The notes under the pieces: model-generated | Databases searched by the model: none | Told to the model about the DNA's origin: nothing | What the model saw: the letters and a program-made list of their open reading frames with translations, nothing else | Part shown: piece by piece, positions 9,965 to 19,240 of the stretch | Numbering within the stretch: position 1 is the first letter of the stretch | Layout: each line of letters starts with the position of its first letter | Position numbers and translations under genes: made by a program | Source of the DNA: an uncultured Paracoccaceae bacterium | Lineage (GTDB): Bacteria; Pseudomonadota; Alphaproteobacteria; Rhodobacterales; Rhodobacteraceae | Reading direction: 5' to 3' | DNA: 64,000 nucleotides | NCBI GenBank assembly: GCA_905182105.1 | Contig: CAJJAR010000001.1 | Location: 124,001-188,000, forward strand

Positions 9965-12103
9965 TTACGTGCGCCGAGGAGCTTGACCGCCACCCTTACC
10001 AGTATCACCGGCAGCACGACGTGCTTTGTTCTTTTTGCTGTTTGGTTTTCCAACAGCAGGTGCACCACCTGGGCCAGTCTTAGGCTTACCACCAAACTTA
10101 CCCTTAGGCTTACCAGCATATGGTTTGCCGTCTGGCTTACCGCGTGGCTTGTACTCAGCTACGGCACCATCATCACGGGCACGATCCATTGTGGAACGTG
10201 GCTTTTCAAAACGCTTGGACGCAGGGTGCGCACCAGCAGGTTTGCCACCCTTGCTTTCTGGTTTTGGCTTACGCGCTTTTGGCGCTGGTGCGTCATCCCA
10301 TTCAACCGGCTGGCTGGCAGGCTTTGGGGCCACTGCTGGTTTGTAATCGTCTTGTGGCTTTGGCGCATAATTCGCTTTAGACTTGTGATCATAATCCTGC
10401 TTTGGTTTTTTGTCATAGCTTGGCTTGTCGCCGCGCGGGGCATCAGATTTTCCGTAGGATTTGCCCGATGGTTTTCCACCTGGCTTGCCGCCGAATGCTG
10501 GACGCGGGCTACTTGCTGCAGCTGGTGGTTTTGCCAATTCAGTCAGAACCAAACCACCTTCGACAGTCATCGAACTGCCCAAGGCTGCTTTGAAACCAAC
10601 GACGCTGCCTTCTTGCATCTCAACAAACGTCTCGTCGTTTTGAATGCGGATGGCACCAATATCATCTTTGGTGATACCACCACCATTGCAAAGGATCGGC
10701 AACAAACGACCAACAACGATACCTTGGTTACGGCCAGTGTTCACAGAGAACCACTTGCTTGGACCAAACGGTGCGCGTGCTTTAGGTGGCTTGTTGTCAC
10801 CCGCTTTTGATAACTCTTCAGGGGCAGATACGCGCGCTGCGTATAGACGCATATAAGCTGCTGCCATTTGTTCAGTGCTGAAATTTTCGACCAGTTTTGC
10901 GACCATGTCGGCTTCGTTTTCAGCAACTGGCTCATGCCACATTGGATCAGCCAAAAGACGTTCTTGATCTTTCGCACGAACATCATCAGCAGATGGCGCG
11001 CTGATCCAGTTTGCACTGACCTTTGCGCTTTGCAAAATGCGTTCTGCTTTGCGGCGCACCTTAGCGGTGACAATCAACGTGCTGACGCCCTTGCGTCCCG
11101 CGCGGCCTGTACGGCCAGAACGGTGCAACATGGTTTCGTGGTTGTTCGGAAGCTCAGCGTGCACAACCAGATCAAGCCCCGGAAGATCGATCCCGCGCGC
11201 CGCAACGTCGGTCGCTACGCAAACGCGAGCGCGTCCATCGCGCATTGCTTGCAAGGCGTGAGTACGTTCAGCCTGTGACAACTCACCAGACAGGGCCACA
11301 ACAGAGAAGCCACGGTTGGATAGACGGGTCGTGACGCGGTTCACCATTGCGCGTGTGTTACAGAACACGATCGCATTTGGCGCGTCATAAAAACGTAGGA
11401 TATTGATGATGGCGTTTTCGCCGTCATGATTGGCAACAGACATCGCGTTATATTCAATGTCAGCGTGCTGCTTATCTGCGGATTTTGTCTCAAGACGAAT
11501 TGCATCACGCTGATAGCTTTTGGCCAATGTAGCAATGGCTTTAGGAACGGTCGCCGAGAACATCAATGTACGACGGTCTTCGGGTGACTCACCCAAAATA
11601 AATTCAAGGTCTTCACGGAAACCCAGATCAAGCATCTCATCGGCTTCATCCATCACCACGCCACGAAGCTGTGACAGATCAATACTTTTACGCATGATAT
11701 GGTCGCGTAAACGACCTGGGGTCGCCACGACAATGTGGGCACCGCGGGCAAGCGTGCGACGCTCGTCGCGCATGTCCATACCGCCAACACAAGACGCCAT
11801 AACAACGCCCGCTTCTGCGTACAGCCACTCTAGCTCGCGCTTCACTTGCAATGCCAATTCGCGGGTCGGGGCAATAACCAAGGCCAAAGGAGATCCAGCG
11901 CGATCGAAGGCTTCTGCGTCGCCAAGCAACGTGTCACCAAGCGCAAGGCCAAAACCTACCGTCTTACCGGAACCGGTTTGGGCCGAAACCAACAGATCGG
12001 ATTCACCAAGTTTGGGATCCATACATGCGGTTTGAACGGGAGTTAGAGTTTCATATCCACGTTTGGATAGAGCATCGGCTAGAGCTTGTTTCACGGGCGT
12101 CAT
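9965..12103 (-). CDS. DEAD/DEAH-box ATP-dependent RNA helicase with DbpA-like RNA-binding domain and basic low-complexity C-terminus
   Basis: SAQTGSGKTVGFGLAL, VMDEADEMLDLGF, SATVPK, HRSGRTGRAGRKG; start set at internal ATG (MTPVKQALADAL). Confidence 0.92.
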   Translation of the reverse strand: MTPVKQALADALSKRGYETLTPVQTACMDPKLGESDLLVSAQTGSGKTVGFGLALGDTLLGDAEAFDRAGSPLALVIAPTRELALQVKRELEWLYAEAGVVMASCVGGMDMRDERRTLARGAHIVVATPGRLRDHIMRKSIDLSQLRGVVMDEADEMLDLGFREDLEFILGESPEDRRTLMFSATVPKAIATLAKSYQRDAIRLETKSADKQHADIEYNAMSVANHDGENAIINILRFYDAPNAIVFCNTRAMVNRVTTRLSNRGFSVVALSGELSQAERTHALQAMRDGRARVCVATDVAARGIDLPGLDLVVHAELPNNHETMLHRSGRTGRAGRKGVSTLIVTAKVRRKAERILQSAKVSANWISAPSADDVRAKDQERLLADPMWHEPVAENEADMVAKLVENFSTEQMAAAYMRLYAARVSAPEELSKAGDNKPPKARAPFGPSKWFSVNTGRNQGIVVGRLLPILCNGGGITKDDIGAIRIQNDETFVEMQEGSVVGFKAALGSSMTVEGGLVLTELAKPPAAASSPRPAFGGKPGGKPSGKSYGKSDAPRGDKPSYDKKPKQDYDHKSKANYAPKPQDDYKPAVAPKPASQPVEWDDAPAPKARKPKPESKGGKPAGAHPASKRFEKPRSTMDRARDDGAVAEYKPRGKPDGKPYAGKPKGKFGGKPKTGPGGAPAVGKPNSKKNKARRAAGDTGKGGGQAPRRT

Positions 12104-12263
12104 CTTTTCTGGTAATTGCGCGGGCAAATTACACCGCAAACCGCGCATCTAGGACGTTTAATCCCTTTTGTATAGGGGTTATATTGTCATAGCTGGTATC
12201 ACAAAAAGCGGGGGGCTCCTAGAAAAACCCTCATCAAACCACATAAAGCGCGCCAAAAACGGA

Positions 12264-12773
12264 TCAGCGCTTTTTGACGAACTCGGTAAGGATAACAATG
12301 CGTTGCCCCTCAACGCGGCCCTCGATGTGACCGGCATTATCTGCAACCAGTGAAATGCGGTGAACGGCGGTGCCGCGCTTGGCGGTGAAGCCACCACCCT
12401 TAACCGGTAAATCTTTAATTAAAACAACGGTATCTCCGGCAAAGAGCGGAACGTCGTTGCTGTCTTTGTGGCCCAAATCGGGGGCGACGTTTTCGGCCCA
12501 TGCGCGGGTTTCGTCGTCCAGATACAGCTGATCGGATAGATCACGGGCCCAGCCCTCGTCAGACAATTTGGTTAATGTCCGCGCTGCCAAAACCTGAACT
12601 TCAGGAACTTCTGACCACATAGTTGTTGCTAAACCACGGAAATGGTTGAGATTTGGCGCAGACAGCTGGGTAACACATTCTTCACAAATCTGAACAGATG
12701 CACCAAAGGGACCACCTTCAACTGGGGTGTCGATCAGGGCGTCAGTCGCAGCGGCGCAGAGTGGGCAAGTCAT
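12264..12773 (-). CDS. PhnA/YjdM-type zinc-ribbon protein
   Basis: CPLC...CEEC N-terminal zinc ribbon; DSNDVPLFAGDTVVLIKDLPVKG. Confidence 0.88.
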   Translation of the reverse strand: MTCPLCAAATDALIDTPVEGGPFGASVQICEECVTQLSAPNLNHFRGLATTMWSEVPEVQVLAARTLTKLSDEGWARDLSDQLYLDDETRAWAENVAPDLGHKDSNDVPLFAGDTVVLIKDLPVKGGGFTAKRGTAVHRISLVADNAGHIEGRVEGQRIVILTEFVKKR

Positions 12774-12886
12774 GGCAAATCCTTTGGCGGTTCACGGGGT
12801 CCATACGCCAAGAATCGGCGTGAGAACAGGATATTAAACGCACGCACGGTGGGTTAAGCACTCATTAAGCGGGAAAAAATAGTATA

Positions 12887-12995
12887 AAACTGTACAGAAC
12901 AGCGGACAAACTGTGCAGTTTCACGCCACCAAAAATAGCCGAATTTGACGGGTTTGGGGGCAACTGCACAGAACGGGGAGCAATCTGTACAGTTT
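12887..12995. promoter_or_regulatory. Cluster of four palindromic sites (CTGTACAG, CTGTGCAG, CTGCACAG, CTGTACAG) in two 21-bp-spaced pairs
   Basis: Sites at 12890-12897, 12911-12918, 12964-12971, 12985-12992; same architecture recurs at 58552-58653. Confidence 0.65.
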
Positions 12996-13453
12996 GAAAC
13001 CGACCAGAGCAGGAGCACAGCATGCTACCGCAAATTCGTGCAATTTCTTTTACAAATTTTCGCAACAACGCCGCGCAGTAGATAAATTACGTCTCTACCC
13101 ATCAGGCGCATCTGTGGATCATGAAGCATAGCGTTCCCATCACCTCTGTCATTTCGATGCGCGACGAGGACGTTTTATCACACATCCACGGATGTAATAT
13201 GGGGGAGATGATGGCACGGATGGAGGTGAATCAGGACCGGATAAAAGAGGCGATGATTACCTCAAAGGAATACCTGAAATACGAGGTGGTGGGCCAGGAA
13301 TGGACTTATCCAGTTTTTGGGTTGGGGTGAGGGCCGTCTTGGAAGCTGTCCAGTGGACAGTTTCAGGCCTGAACGGGCGGAGCCCAGGGGAAACAAGATT
13401 TGAACGAACCATTCGCTATGGAAACCAGCGGTCGAACCGAGGGTTAGAATCAA

Positions 13454-13504
13454 AGCGCCCGCCCCGTGGGGGCGGTTCGGGCGCTACCAAACCGAAGGTT
13501 TGGT
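13454..13504. repeat. Two adjacent intergenic inverted repeats (stem-loops)
   Basis: AGCGCCCG...CGGGCGCT (13454-13485) followed directly by ACCAAACC-GAA-GGTTTGGT (13486-13504). Confidence 0.7.
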
Positions 13505-13551
13505 ATGGAGAATTATCTTAAAACGCAGTCTGACATTAAAACTTCAAAATC

Positions 13552-14148
13552 TCAAAAACCGTGTTGGATTAGCATAAGCTCAATTTCTTCGATCGCAGCC
13601 GCACTCTTTGGACCACGAACAACACGTTCAATAGATCTTGCCGCATCATGCTCCCGATTTGTGTACTTTACAAAACTCAAAGGAACATAATTTATCGGCA
13701 GATCCGATACTCCGTCCCGCACTTGTACCGTTGAAAAGAACTCAGTTCCATCAGGATACTCAGCTGAAGGGATTTTAACCCCTTCGATTTCCACTCGAAC
13801 GTTATCAGGTGGTGCTGCATGACTTAACCGAATTTCATTTTCATAACTCCAACGGCTGTGCTTGATCGAAGCCATTTTAGCAGCAATTTCGCCGCACAAC
13901 GCGGCCACTTCCATTTGCTGTAGTGGTGGACTCGAAAACAGAGGTTTATCGAGGAGCTCGCCCAATAGATCAAAAAATTCTTCTGCGGTTTCAGAACCAA
14001 TATAGTGCACCTGAGAAATCCGCAGCGGCATGTCTTTCAGAGCACGAGGCCTAAACCCAATTGAGACTCCCACTCCATTGTCAGCGTACTCACGCCACAT
14101 CGAAAGTGTGTCGCCAAGAAAAGTTGTTGAGCAAGAAAAGTGGCGCTT
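13552..14148 (-). pseudogene. DUF2971-like protein, 5'-disrupted by an in-frame TAA at 14149-14151
   Basis: Annotated ORF starts mid-domain (MWREYADNGVGVSIGF); the frame upstream of the ATG reads KRHFSCSTTFLGDTLS, continuing the domain, with no start codon before the TAA. Confidence 0.6.
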
Positions 14149-14558
14149 TTACGCCAAATAACGTTCTATTTGACGAGCTATTTGTGATATCAAGAAACTA
14201 CGCACACCAACGAAGCGTTCACACCCAAGCCTTAACATCACTTCGAAAACGATCTCCGATCCCAAAACCATTTCGCGCGGATCTTTCGTCATTGATAGAT
14301 CTGAAAGTCACAGCGTTTTAGATTCAATAATTCCTTTGAACCCAAGAATACTTGAGTAATGATATAGAAACTTTTGTGGATCAAAATCCTAATACGCCAT
14401 TCAGAAATTTCCATTGTATAAAATCAAACAAGCCATACACGACAATAACCCTCTACGCATCCCTCCGCACCCTCTGTGCTTTCACGCATCCTCTAAATAG
14501 TCACCTTTAATCCAAATCATCTGTTAGGGTCCCCTGTTATTCAAAAAGGGATTTGAAA

Positions 14559-14903
14559 ATGAAGTATGTAGTTTGGGCAGCAATGGCGATTGTTACGCTG
14601 ATGATACTTATGGGCAGCGTTACGAAATTGATGGGCAATCCTGCGGCGACAACCCGTTTTGCCACGCGGGGCTTTCCAGCCTTATTCGCCACATTCATCG
14701 GCGTTTGTGAAATTGCGGGTGCCTTTGGCATCTGGTTCCGCCGCACCAGCATGTATGCGGCAGGCGGCATCGCGACAATCATGTTCAGTGCTGTTTATTA
14801 CCACCTGATGCACACACCAGTGGCCAAGGCCATTCCTGCCTTTGTTGTTCTGATCTGCTGTGGTTTGATCGTGAACCGTCGCGACACAAGCATCATTGGC
14901 TAA
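14559..14903 (+). CDS. DoxX-like family membrane protein
   Basis: Four hydrophobic segments; G-S-V-TKLMGNP, GVCEIAGAFGIWF pattern. Confidence 0.75.
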   Translation: MKYVVWAAMAIVTLMILMGSVTKLMGNPAATTRFATRGFPALFATFIGVCEIAGAFGIWFRRTSMYAAGGIATIMFSAVYYHLMHTPVAKAIPAFVVLICCGLIVNRRDTSIIG

Positions 14904-15046
14904 GTGATCCACTAGGGTTCCAAGACAAAATTTAGGCGCGCGATGGGGTGAACCGATTACACGCCTTTTTTGTGGAGTGTGTTGTGTGTGTGGAGTAGCT
15001 TCTGTGTGGGACCGAGCATGACTGCGTCATACTCTTGTCCCACCGT

Positions 15047-15083
15047 CACTTGCTCTCGGCAGCAGATCTGCCAAGAGTAAGTG
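15047..15083. terminator. Stem-loop 3' of lepA
   Basis: CACTTGCTCTCGGCAG / CTGCCAAGAGTAAGTG (two mismatched positions, G-U compatible on one strand); T-run follows on + strand. Confidence 0.55.
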
Positions 15084-15087
15084 CTTT

Positions 15088-16884
15088 TTAAGAATCCATT
15101 TTCAACGCTGAGATAAACGCTTCTTGAGGGATATCGACACGACCAAATTGGCGCATCTTCTTCTTACCGGCTTTTTGCTTATCCAGTAGTTTGCGCTTAC
15201 GTGACGCATCCCCGCCGTAACATTTCGCCGTCACGTCTTTGCGCATCGCAGACAGTGTTTCGCGTGCGATCACTTTGCCACCAATCGCCGCTTGGATTGG
15301 GATTTTAAACATGTGGCGCGGGATCAGGTCTTTTAGCTTTTCAACCATCGCACGGCCTCGCGTTTCGGCGCGATCACGGTGCACCATCATGGATAGCGCA
15401 TCCACAGGTTCGTCGTTCACCAGCACTGACATTTTCACAAGGTTGTCGGTTTGGTAGCCCGTCATTTGGTAATCGAAAGACGCATACCCTTTGGTCACGG
15501 ATTTCAGGCGGTCGTAGAAGTCGAACACCACCTCGTTGAGCGGCAGGTCATAGACCGTCATCGCCCGTGAACCCGCATAGGTCAGATCGATCTGCACGCC
15601 GCGCCGCTCTTGGCACAGTTTCAGGACGTCGCCCAAGTATTCGTCTGGCACAAGGATTGTCGCCTTGATCCGTGGTTCTTCGATGTGATCGACCAGCGTG
15701 AGGTCGGGCATGTCTGCAGGATTGTGCAGTTCGATCATTGAACCGTCGCGTTGGAACACGTTGTAGACCACCGATGGGGCCGTCGTGATCAGGTCAATGT
15801 CATACTCGCGTTCGATCCGGTCACGGATCACTTCGAGGTGCAATAGTCCAAGGAAGCCACAGCGGAAGCCAAAGCCCAGCGCCGCTGATGTTTCCATCTC
15901 GTAGCTGAAGGAGGCGTCGTTGAGGGCAAGCTTTTCAATCGCGTCACGCATATCTTCAAACAGGGCGGTGTCCACGGGGAACAGGCCACAGAACACAACC
16001 GGTTGCGCAGGCTTAAAGCCGGGCAACGCTTCGACGGTTTTATTGCTGTGCGTGATTGTATCCCCAACGCGAGTGTCGCGGACCTGTTTGATGGATGCGG
16101 TTAGGAAACCTATCTCACCTGGGCCGAGCGAGTCGATCATGTCCATCTGCGGGCGGAACACGCCGATGCGGTCTACGCTGTGGACAGTGTCGTTGGACAG
16201 GAATTTGACCTTGTCGCCCTTCTTCAGGCGGCCGTCGATGATACGGACCAAGACGATAACGCCGAGGTAGCTGTCATACCATGAATCCACCAACATCGCT
16301 TTGAGGTCTTTGTCCTCGTCGCCAATCGGCGCGGGTAGATCGTGGACGATGGATTCCAATGTCTCGTGGATACCAACACCAGTTTTGGCAGACACTTGGA
16401 TCGCATTCTTGGCTTCGATGCCAATCACATCTTCGATCTGTTCGGCCACACGGACGCAGTCAGAGGCGGGCAGATCGATCTTGTTTAGGATCGGGACAAT
16501 CTCATGATCCGCGTCCAAAGCGTGGTACACGTTGGCCAATGTCTGGGCCTCGACACCTTGAGAGGAATCAACCACCAGCAAAGAGCCTTCAACCGCGCGC
16601 ATAGAGCGGGAGACCTCATAGGCGAAATCGACGTGGCCGGGGGTGTCGATCAGGTTCAAAACGTAATCTTCGCCGTTGTCCGCTTTATAGTCGATGCGGA
16701 CTGTGTTGGCTTTGATGGTGATGCCACGCTCACGTTCGATGTCCATGGTGTCAAGCATCTGAGCCTGCATGTCACGATCTTTAACGGTACCAGTCTCTTG
16801 AATGAGCCGATCTGCGAGGGTCGATTTCCCATGGTCAATGTGCGCGACGATGGAGAAATTGCGGATATGTGAGAGTGGTATCAT
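15088..16884 (-). CDS. lepA: Elongation factor 4 (LepA)
   Basis: [40 protein letters not shown]-terminal [23 protein letters not shown]. Confidence 0.98.
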   Translation of the reverse strand: MIPLSHIRNFSIVAHIDHGKSTLADRLIQETGTVKDRDMQAQMLDTMDIERERGITIKANTVRIDYKADNGEDYVLNLIDTPGHVDFAYEVSRSMRAVEGSLLVVDSSQGVEAQTLANVYHALDADHEIVPILNKIDLPASDCVRVAEQIEDVIGIEAKNAIQVSAKTGVGIHETLESIVHDLPAPIGDEDKDLKAMLVDSWYDSYLGVIVLVRIIDGRLKKGDKVKFLSNDTVHSVDRIGVFRPQMDMIDSLGPGEIGFLTASIKQVRDTRVGDTITHSNKTVEALPGFKPAQPVVFCGLFPVDTALFEDMRDAIEKLALNDASFSYEMETSAALGFGFRCGFLGLLHLEVIRDRIEREYDIDLITTAPSVVYNVFQRDGSMIELHNPADMPDLTLVDHIEEPRIKATILVPDEYLGDVLKLCQERRGVQIDLTYAGSRAMTVYDLPLNEVVFDFYDRLKSVTKGYASFDYQMTGYQTDNLVKMSVLVNDEPVDALSMMVHRDRAETRGRAMVEKLKDLIPRHMFKIPIQAAIGGKVIARETLSAMRKDVTAKCYGGDASRKRKLLDKQKAGKKKMRQFGRVDIPQEAFISALKMDS

Positions 16885-17813
16885 GTTGTGGGTATTAGCG
16901 GGTTTTGAGGGTTGGTCAATGGTTACAGAACATAGTGAGGCAATAAACACTCAAGATGATTTTGAAGACGGTATTCAACGGCTAGGCTGGTTGTCAGCAT
17001 ATTCGCAGCAAGTACTGATATCTCGGTACCTATTGAGGAACTTAGCAACAATTGATGACGACGCCCACGTGCCGTACGAAATTCCATAAGAATATACCCT
17101 TGTGTGTTTTCGTGCCGTAGTCACAATGCTTAGTGGCGTGAATAAGGACACCCGCCAATATTCCAGCCCTTATTCCTCTCAAATCAGCTAGAAACACATT
17201 TTTTAGCTCTAAACTGAGAAGAACAAATCTATGAAACATTATCTGGAAGCGGCCTCCCTTCAATTAGCTTCTATTTCCCCAATGGCTTTTTAAGGTGTTA
17301 TGAGAATACTCATCACACGATTGCCGACAAAATTTTCTCATCAAAATAAGGACCATAGGAAAAAGTGTTACCTTATCTACGAAAAACTTGGCAGACGAAA
17401 GAATACTCCAGCTTGTGATTCATCCGCTCTGGCGAGGTGTTAAAACAAAAAAGAAAGCAAATGCACTTGGCTTTTTGAACGCTTTGTTGAAGTTGGGTCC
17501 AAGGCATTCGATAGCAAGGCGTTTAAGACAGCGCGGTTCGGATTTACTGTGGTTTCAATGCTATCCACTCTTGTCAGTCTTGGACTATTCTTGTTTGGCG
17601 TCATCTGAGGGTTGGTGGAGTGAACCCCGCCCTACGGGTTTTGGGTCTCTGCCCGCCCCCCTCATCACCCTTCTGCGACCCATCGTCATGGGTGATTGAA
17701 ACAAATCCTAACCTACGTCATGTTGTCCCCGAGCAAGGTCTCAGCGTGGGACCACAGTATTGGGCATCAAGATGGGGCAAATCCCACAGTGTCCATTTGG
17801 TATGAGGCAAAAC

Positions 17814-18221
17814 ATGGTACGTATTTTCACAGCGTTATTCATCATGGCATTTTTGGCGTCTTGTGGTGGGTCCCGTTATTCCAGCAGCAATGCATCTGGT
17901 GCGCGTGCCTCTGCCTCATCCGCGACCCTACATGCCTCTGGCCCTATCGCATCCGCCTCATCCACGACCCTATATGCCTCTGGCCCTATCGCATCCGCCT
18001 GTCGCGCGGCTGGGCGCAAAGAAGCGTCGCGTGCCCGTTGTGGATGTGTCCAAGCAGTCGCCAATCGCAGCCTGTCCTCAAGCGAACAACAGCGCGGTGT
18101 GCCGTTTTTTAACAACCCGCAACGCTCCCAAGATGTGCGTCAGTCTGGCAATGCATCAAACGAGCGGTTCTGGAAAAAATGGAAAACCTTTAGCACGCAA
18201 GTGGGTCGTATGTGCACCTAA
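17814..18221 (+). CDS. Putative small lipoprotein with 14-aa repeat
   Basis: MVRIFTALFIMAFLASCGGS, lipobox LASC; followed by 42-bp tandem repeat; competing ORF in another frame lowers confidence. Confidence 0.35.
   Translation: MVRIFTALFIMAFLASCGGSRYSSSNASGARASASSATLHASGPIASASSTTLYASGPIASACRAAGRKEASRARCGCVQAVANRSLSSSEQQRGVPFFNNPQRSQDVRQSGNASNERFWKKWKTFSTQVGRMCT
17915..17998 (+). repeat. 42-bp imperfect tandem duplication
   Basis: Two copies of CTCATCC[G/A]CGACCCTA[C/T]ATGCCTCTGGCCCTATCGCATCCGC differing at two positions. Confidence 0.9.
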
Positions 18222-18223
18222 CC

Positions 18224-18688
18224 CTATTTGGGGATATGCGTTGGGTCGCCCCAGCGTTCTTGCAGTCGTTCAATAATCTGATCACGCGCTTGGCGATAGC
18301 TAGCCAGTTTCGCCTCGCGTGTTTCGCCCAGTCCCGTTGGATCTAGGATCGGCCAGTATTCCACATCGATGTGATAGAACCGCGTCAGTTCCAGCGCCCG
18401 TCGTTGGCTGGCTGGTGACAGTGCCAGCACAAGATCAAATGAGCTAAGGTCTTCGCCCCACTCTTCCATCTCGTCAAAGCTGCGCGAGCGGTGGCGTGAC
18501 AGTTCCACATTCAGTTCTTGGCAGACCGCGATAGAGAACCCGTCGATTTCAAGGTCGTTCTTAACCCCGACCGATTGCACGTAGGTGTCTGTTCCATAGA
18601 ATTGCTTCATGATCCCTTCGGCCATGGGAGAGCGCACTGCGTTATGATCGCAGCAAAACAGAACCGATTGTGGAAGCTGTTCGCTCAT
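18224..18688 (-). CDS. Low-molecular-weight protein-tyrosine-phosphatase / ArsC-type phosphatase family
   Basis: SVLFCCDHNAVRSPMAEGIMKQ (CX5R-like loop). Confidence 0.8.
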   Translation of the reverse strand: MSEQLPQSVLFCCDHNAVRSPMAEGIMKQFYGTDTYVQSVGVKNDLEIDGFSIAVCQELNVELSRHRSRSFDEMEEWGEDLSSFDLVLALSPASQRRALELTRFYHIDVEYWPILDPTGLGETREAKLASYRQARDQIIERLQERWGDPTHIPK

Positions 18689-19168
18689 TTACGCTCCGAA
18701 ATGTAGGACGCAGATCAGGGTGAACAGACGGCGCGCCGTGTCGGTGTCGATCTCAGCTTTGCCCTCTAGTCGTTCTTGCAGGACGCGGCTGCCCTCGTTG
18801 TGGATACCGCGCCGCGCCATGTCGATGGTTTCGATCTGGCTGGGCGGCATATTCTTCACCGCATCGAAATAGCTTTCGCAAATTTGGAAGTAGTCTTTGA
18901 CCACTTGGCGGAATGGCCCCAGTGACAGGTGGAACTCTGCCGCCTTCTCTGCCGCTTCGGTTGTGACATCAAACACAAGACGCTTTTCACGAATGGACAG
19001 CCCAACGTGGTACGGCCCTGCGGGCATTTCGCGACCATCGCGCGTTGGTAAGACAAAGGTGTTTTGCTCTAACAGGTCGAACATGGCGACTTTGCGCTCT
19101 TGCTCAATCTCCGGCGTGGGAGGGGGCAAGTTCGCGTCGTCTAGAGCGATATGGCTGATGCTGGGCAT
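18689..19168 (-). CDS. UPF0262 family protein
   Basis: Conserved Rhodobacterales position between hisD and an LMW-PTP gene; HIALDDANLPPPTPEIEQERKVAMFDLLEQN. Confidence 0.85.
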   Translation of the reverse strand: MPSISHIALDDANLPPPTPEIEQERKVAMFDLLEQNTFVLPTRDGREMPAGPYHVGLSIREKRLVFDVTTEAAEKAAEFHLSLGPFRQVVKDYFQICESYFDAVKNMPPSQIETIDMARRGIHNEGSRVLQERLEGKAEIDTDTARRLFTLICVLHFGA

Positions 19169-19240
19169 TGGTGTTGGATCCCGTTCAGTTTGTCACATGC
19201 TAGACCAGCCCCAAATCAAGGGCAACATCACTGGATGGGT

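Noticed and set aside
9959-10810. 283-aa + strand ORF opposite the helicase tail
   Set aside because: Shadow ORF created by the low-complexity, codon-biased helicase C-terminus; composition (W/L/F rich, no domain) is not protein-like.
13121-13330. 69-aa ORF MKHSVPITSVISMRDEDVLSHIHGC...
   Set aside because: No recognisable family, no clear ribosome-binding site; lies in a decayed region.
16918-17089. Possible 57-aa [33 protein letters not shown]... divergent to lepA
   Set aside because: Plausible composition but too short and no independent support.
17430-17610. Open frame KKESKCTWLFERFVEVGSKAFDSKAFKTARFGFTVVSMLSTLVSLGLFLFGVI, membrane-protein-like
   Set aside because: No upstream start codon in frame; possibly a remnant, not enough to call.
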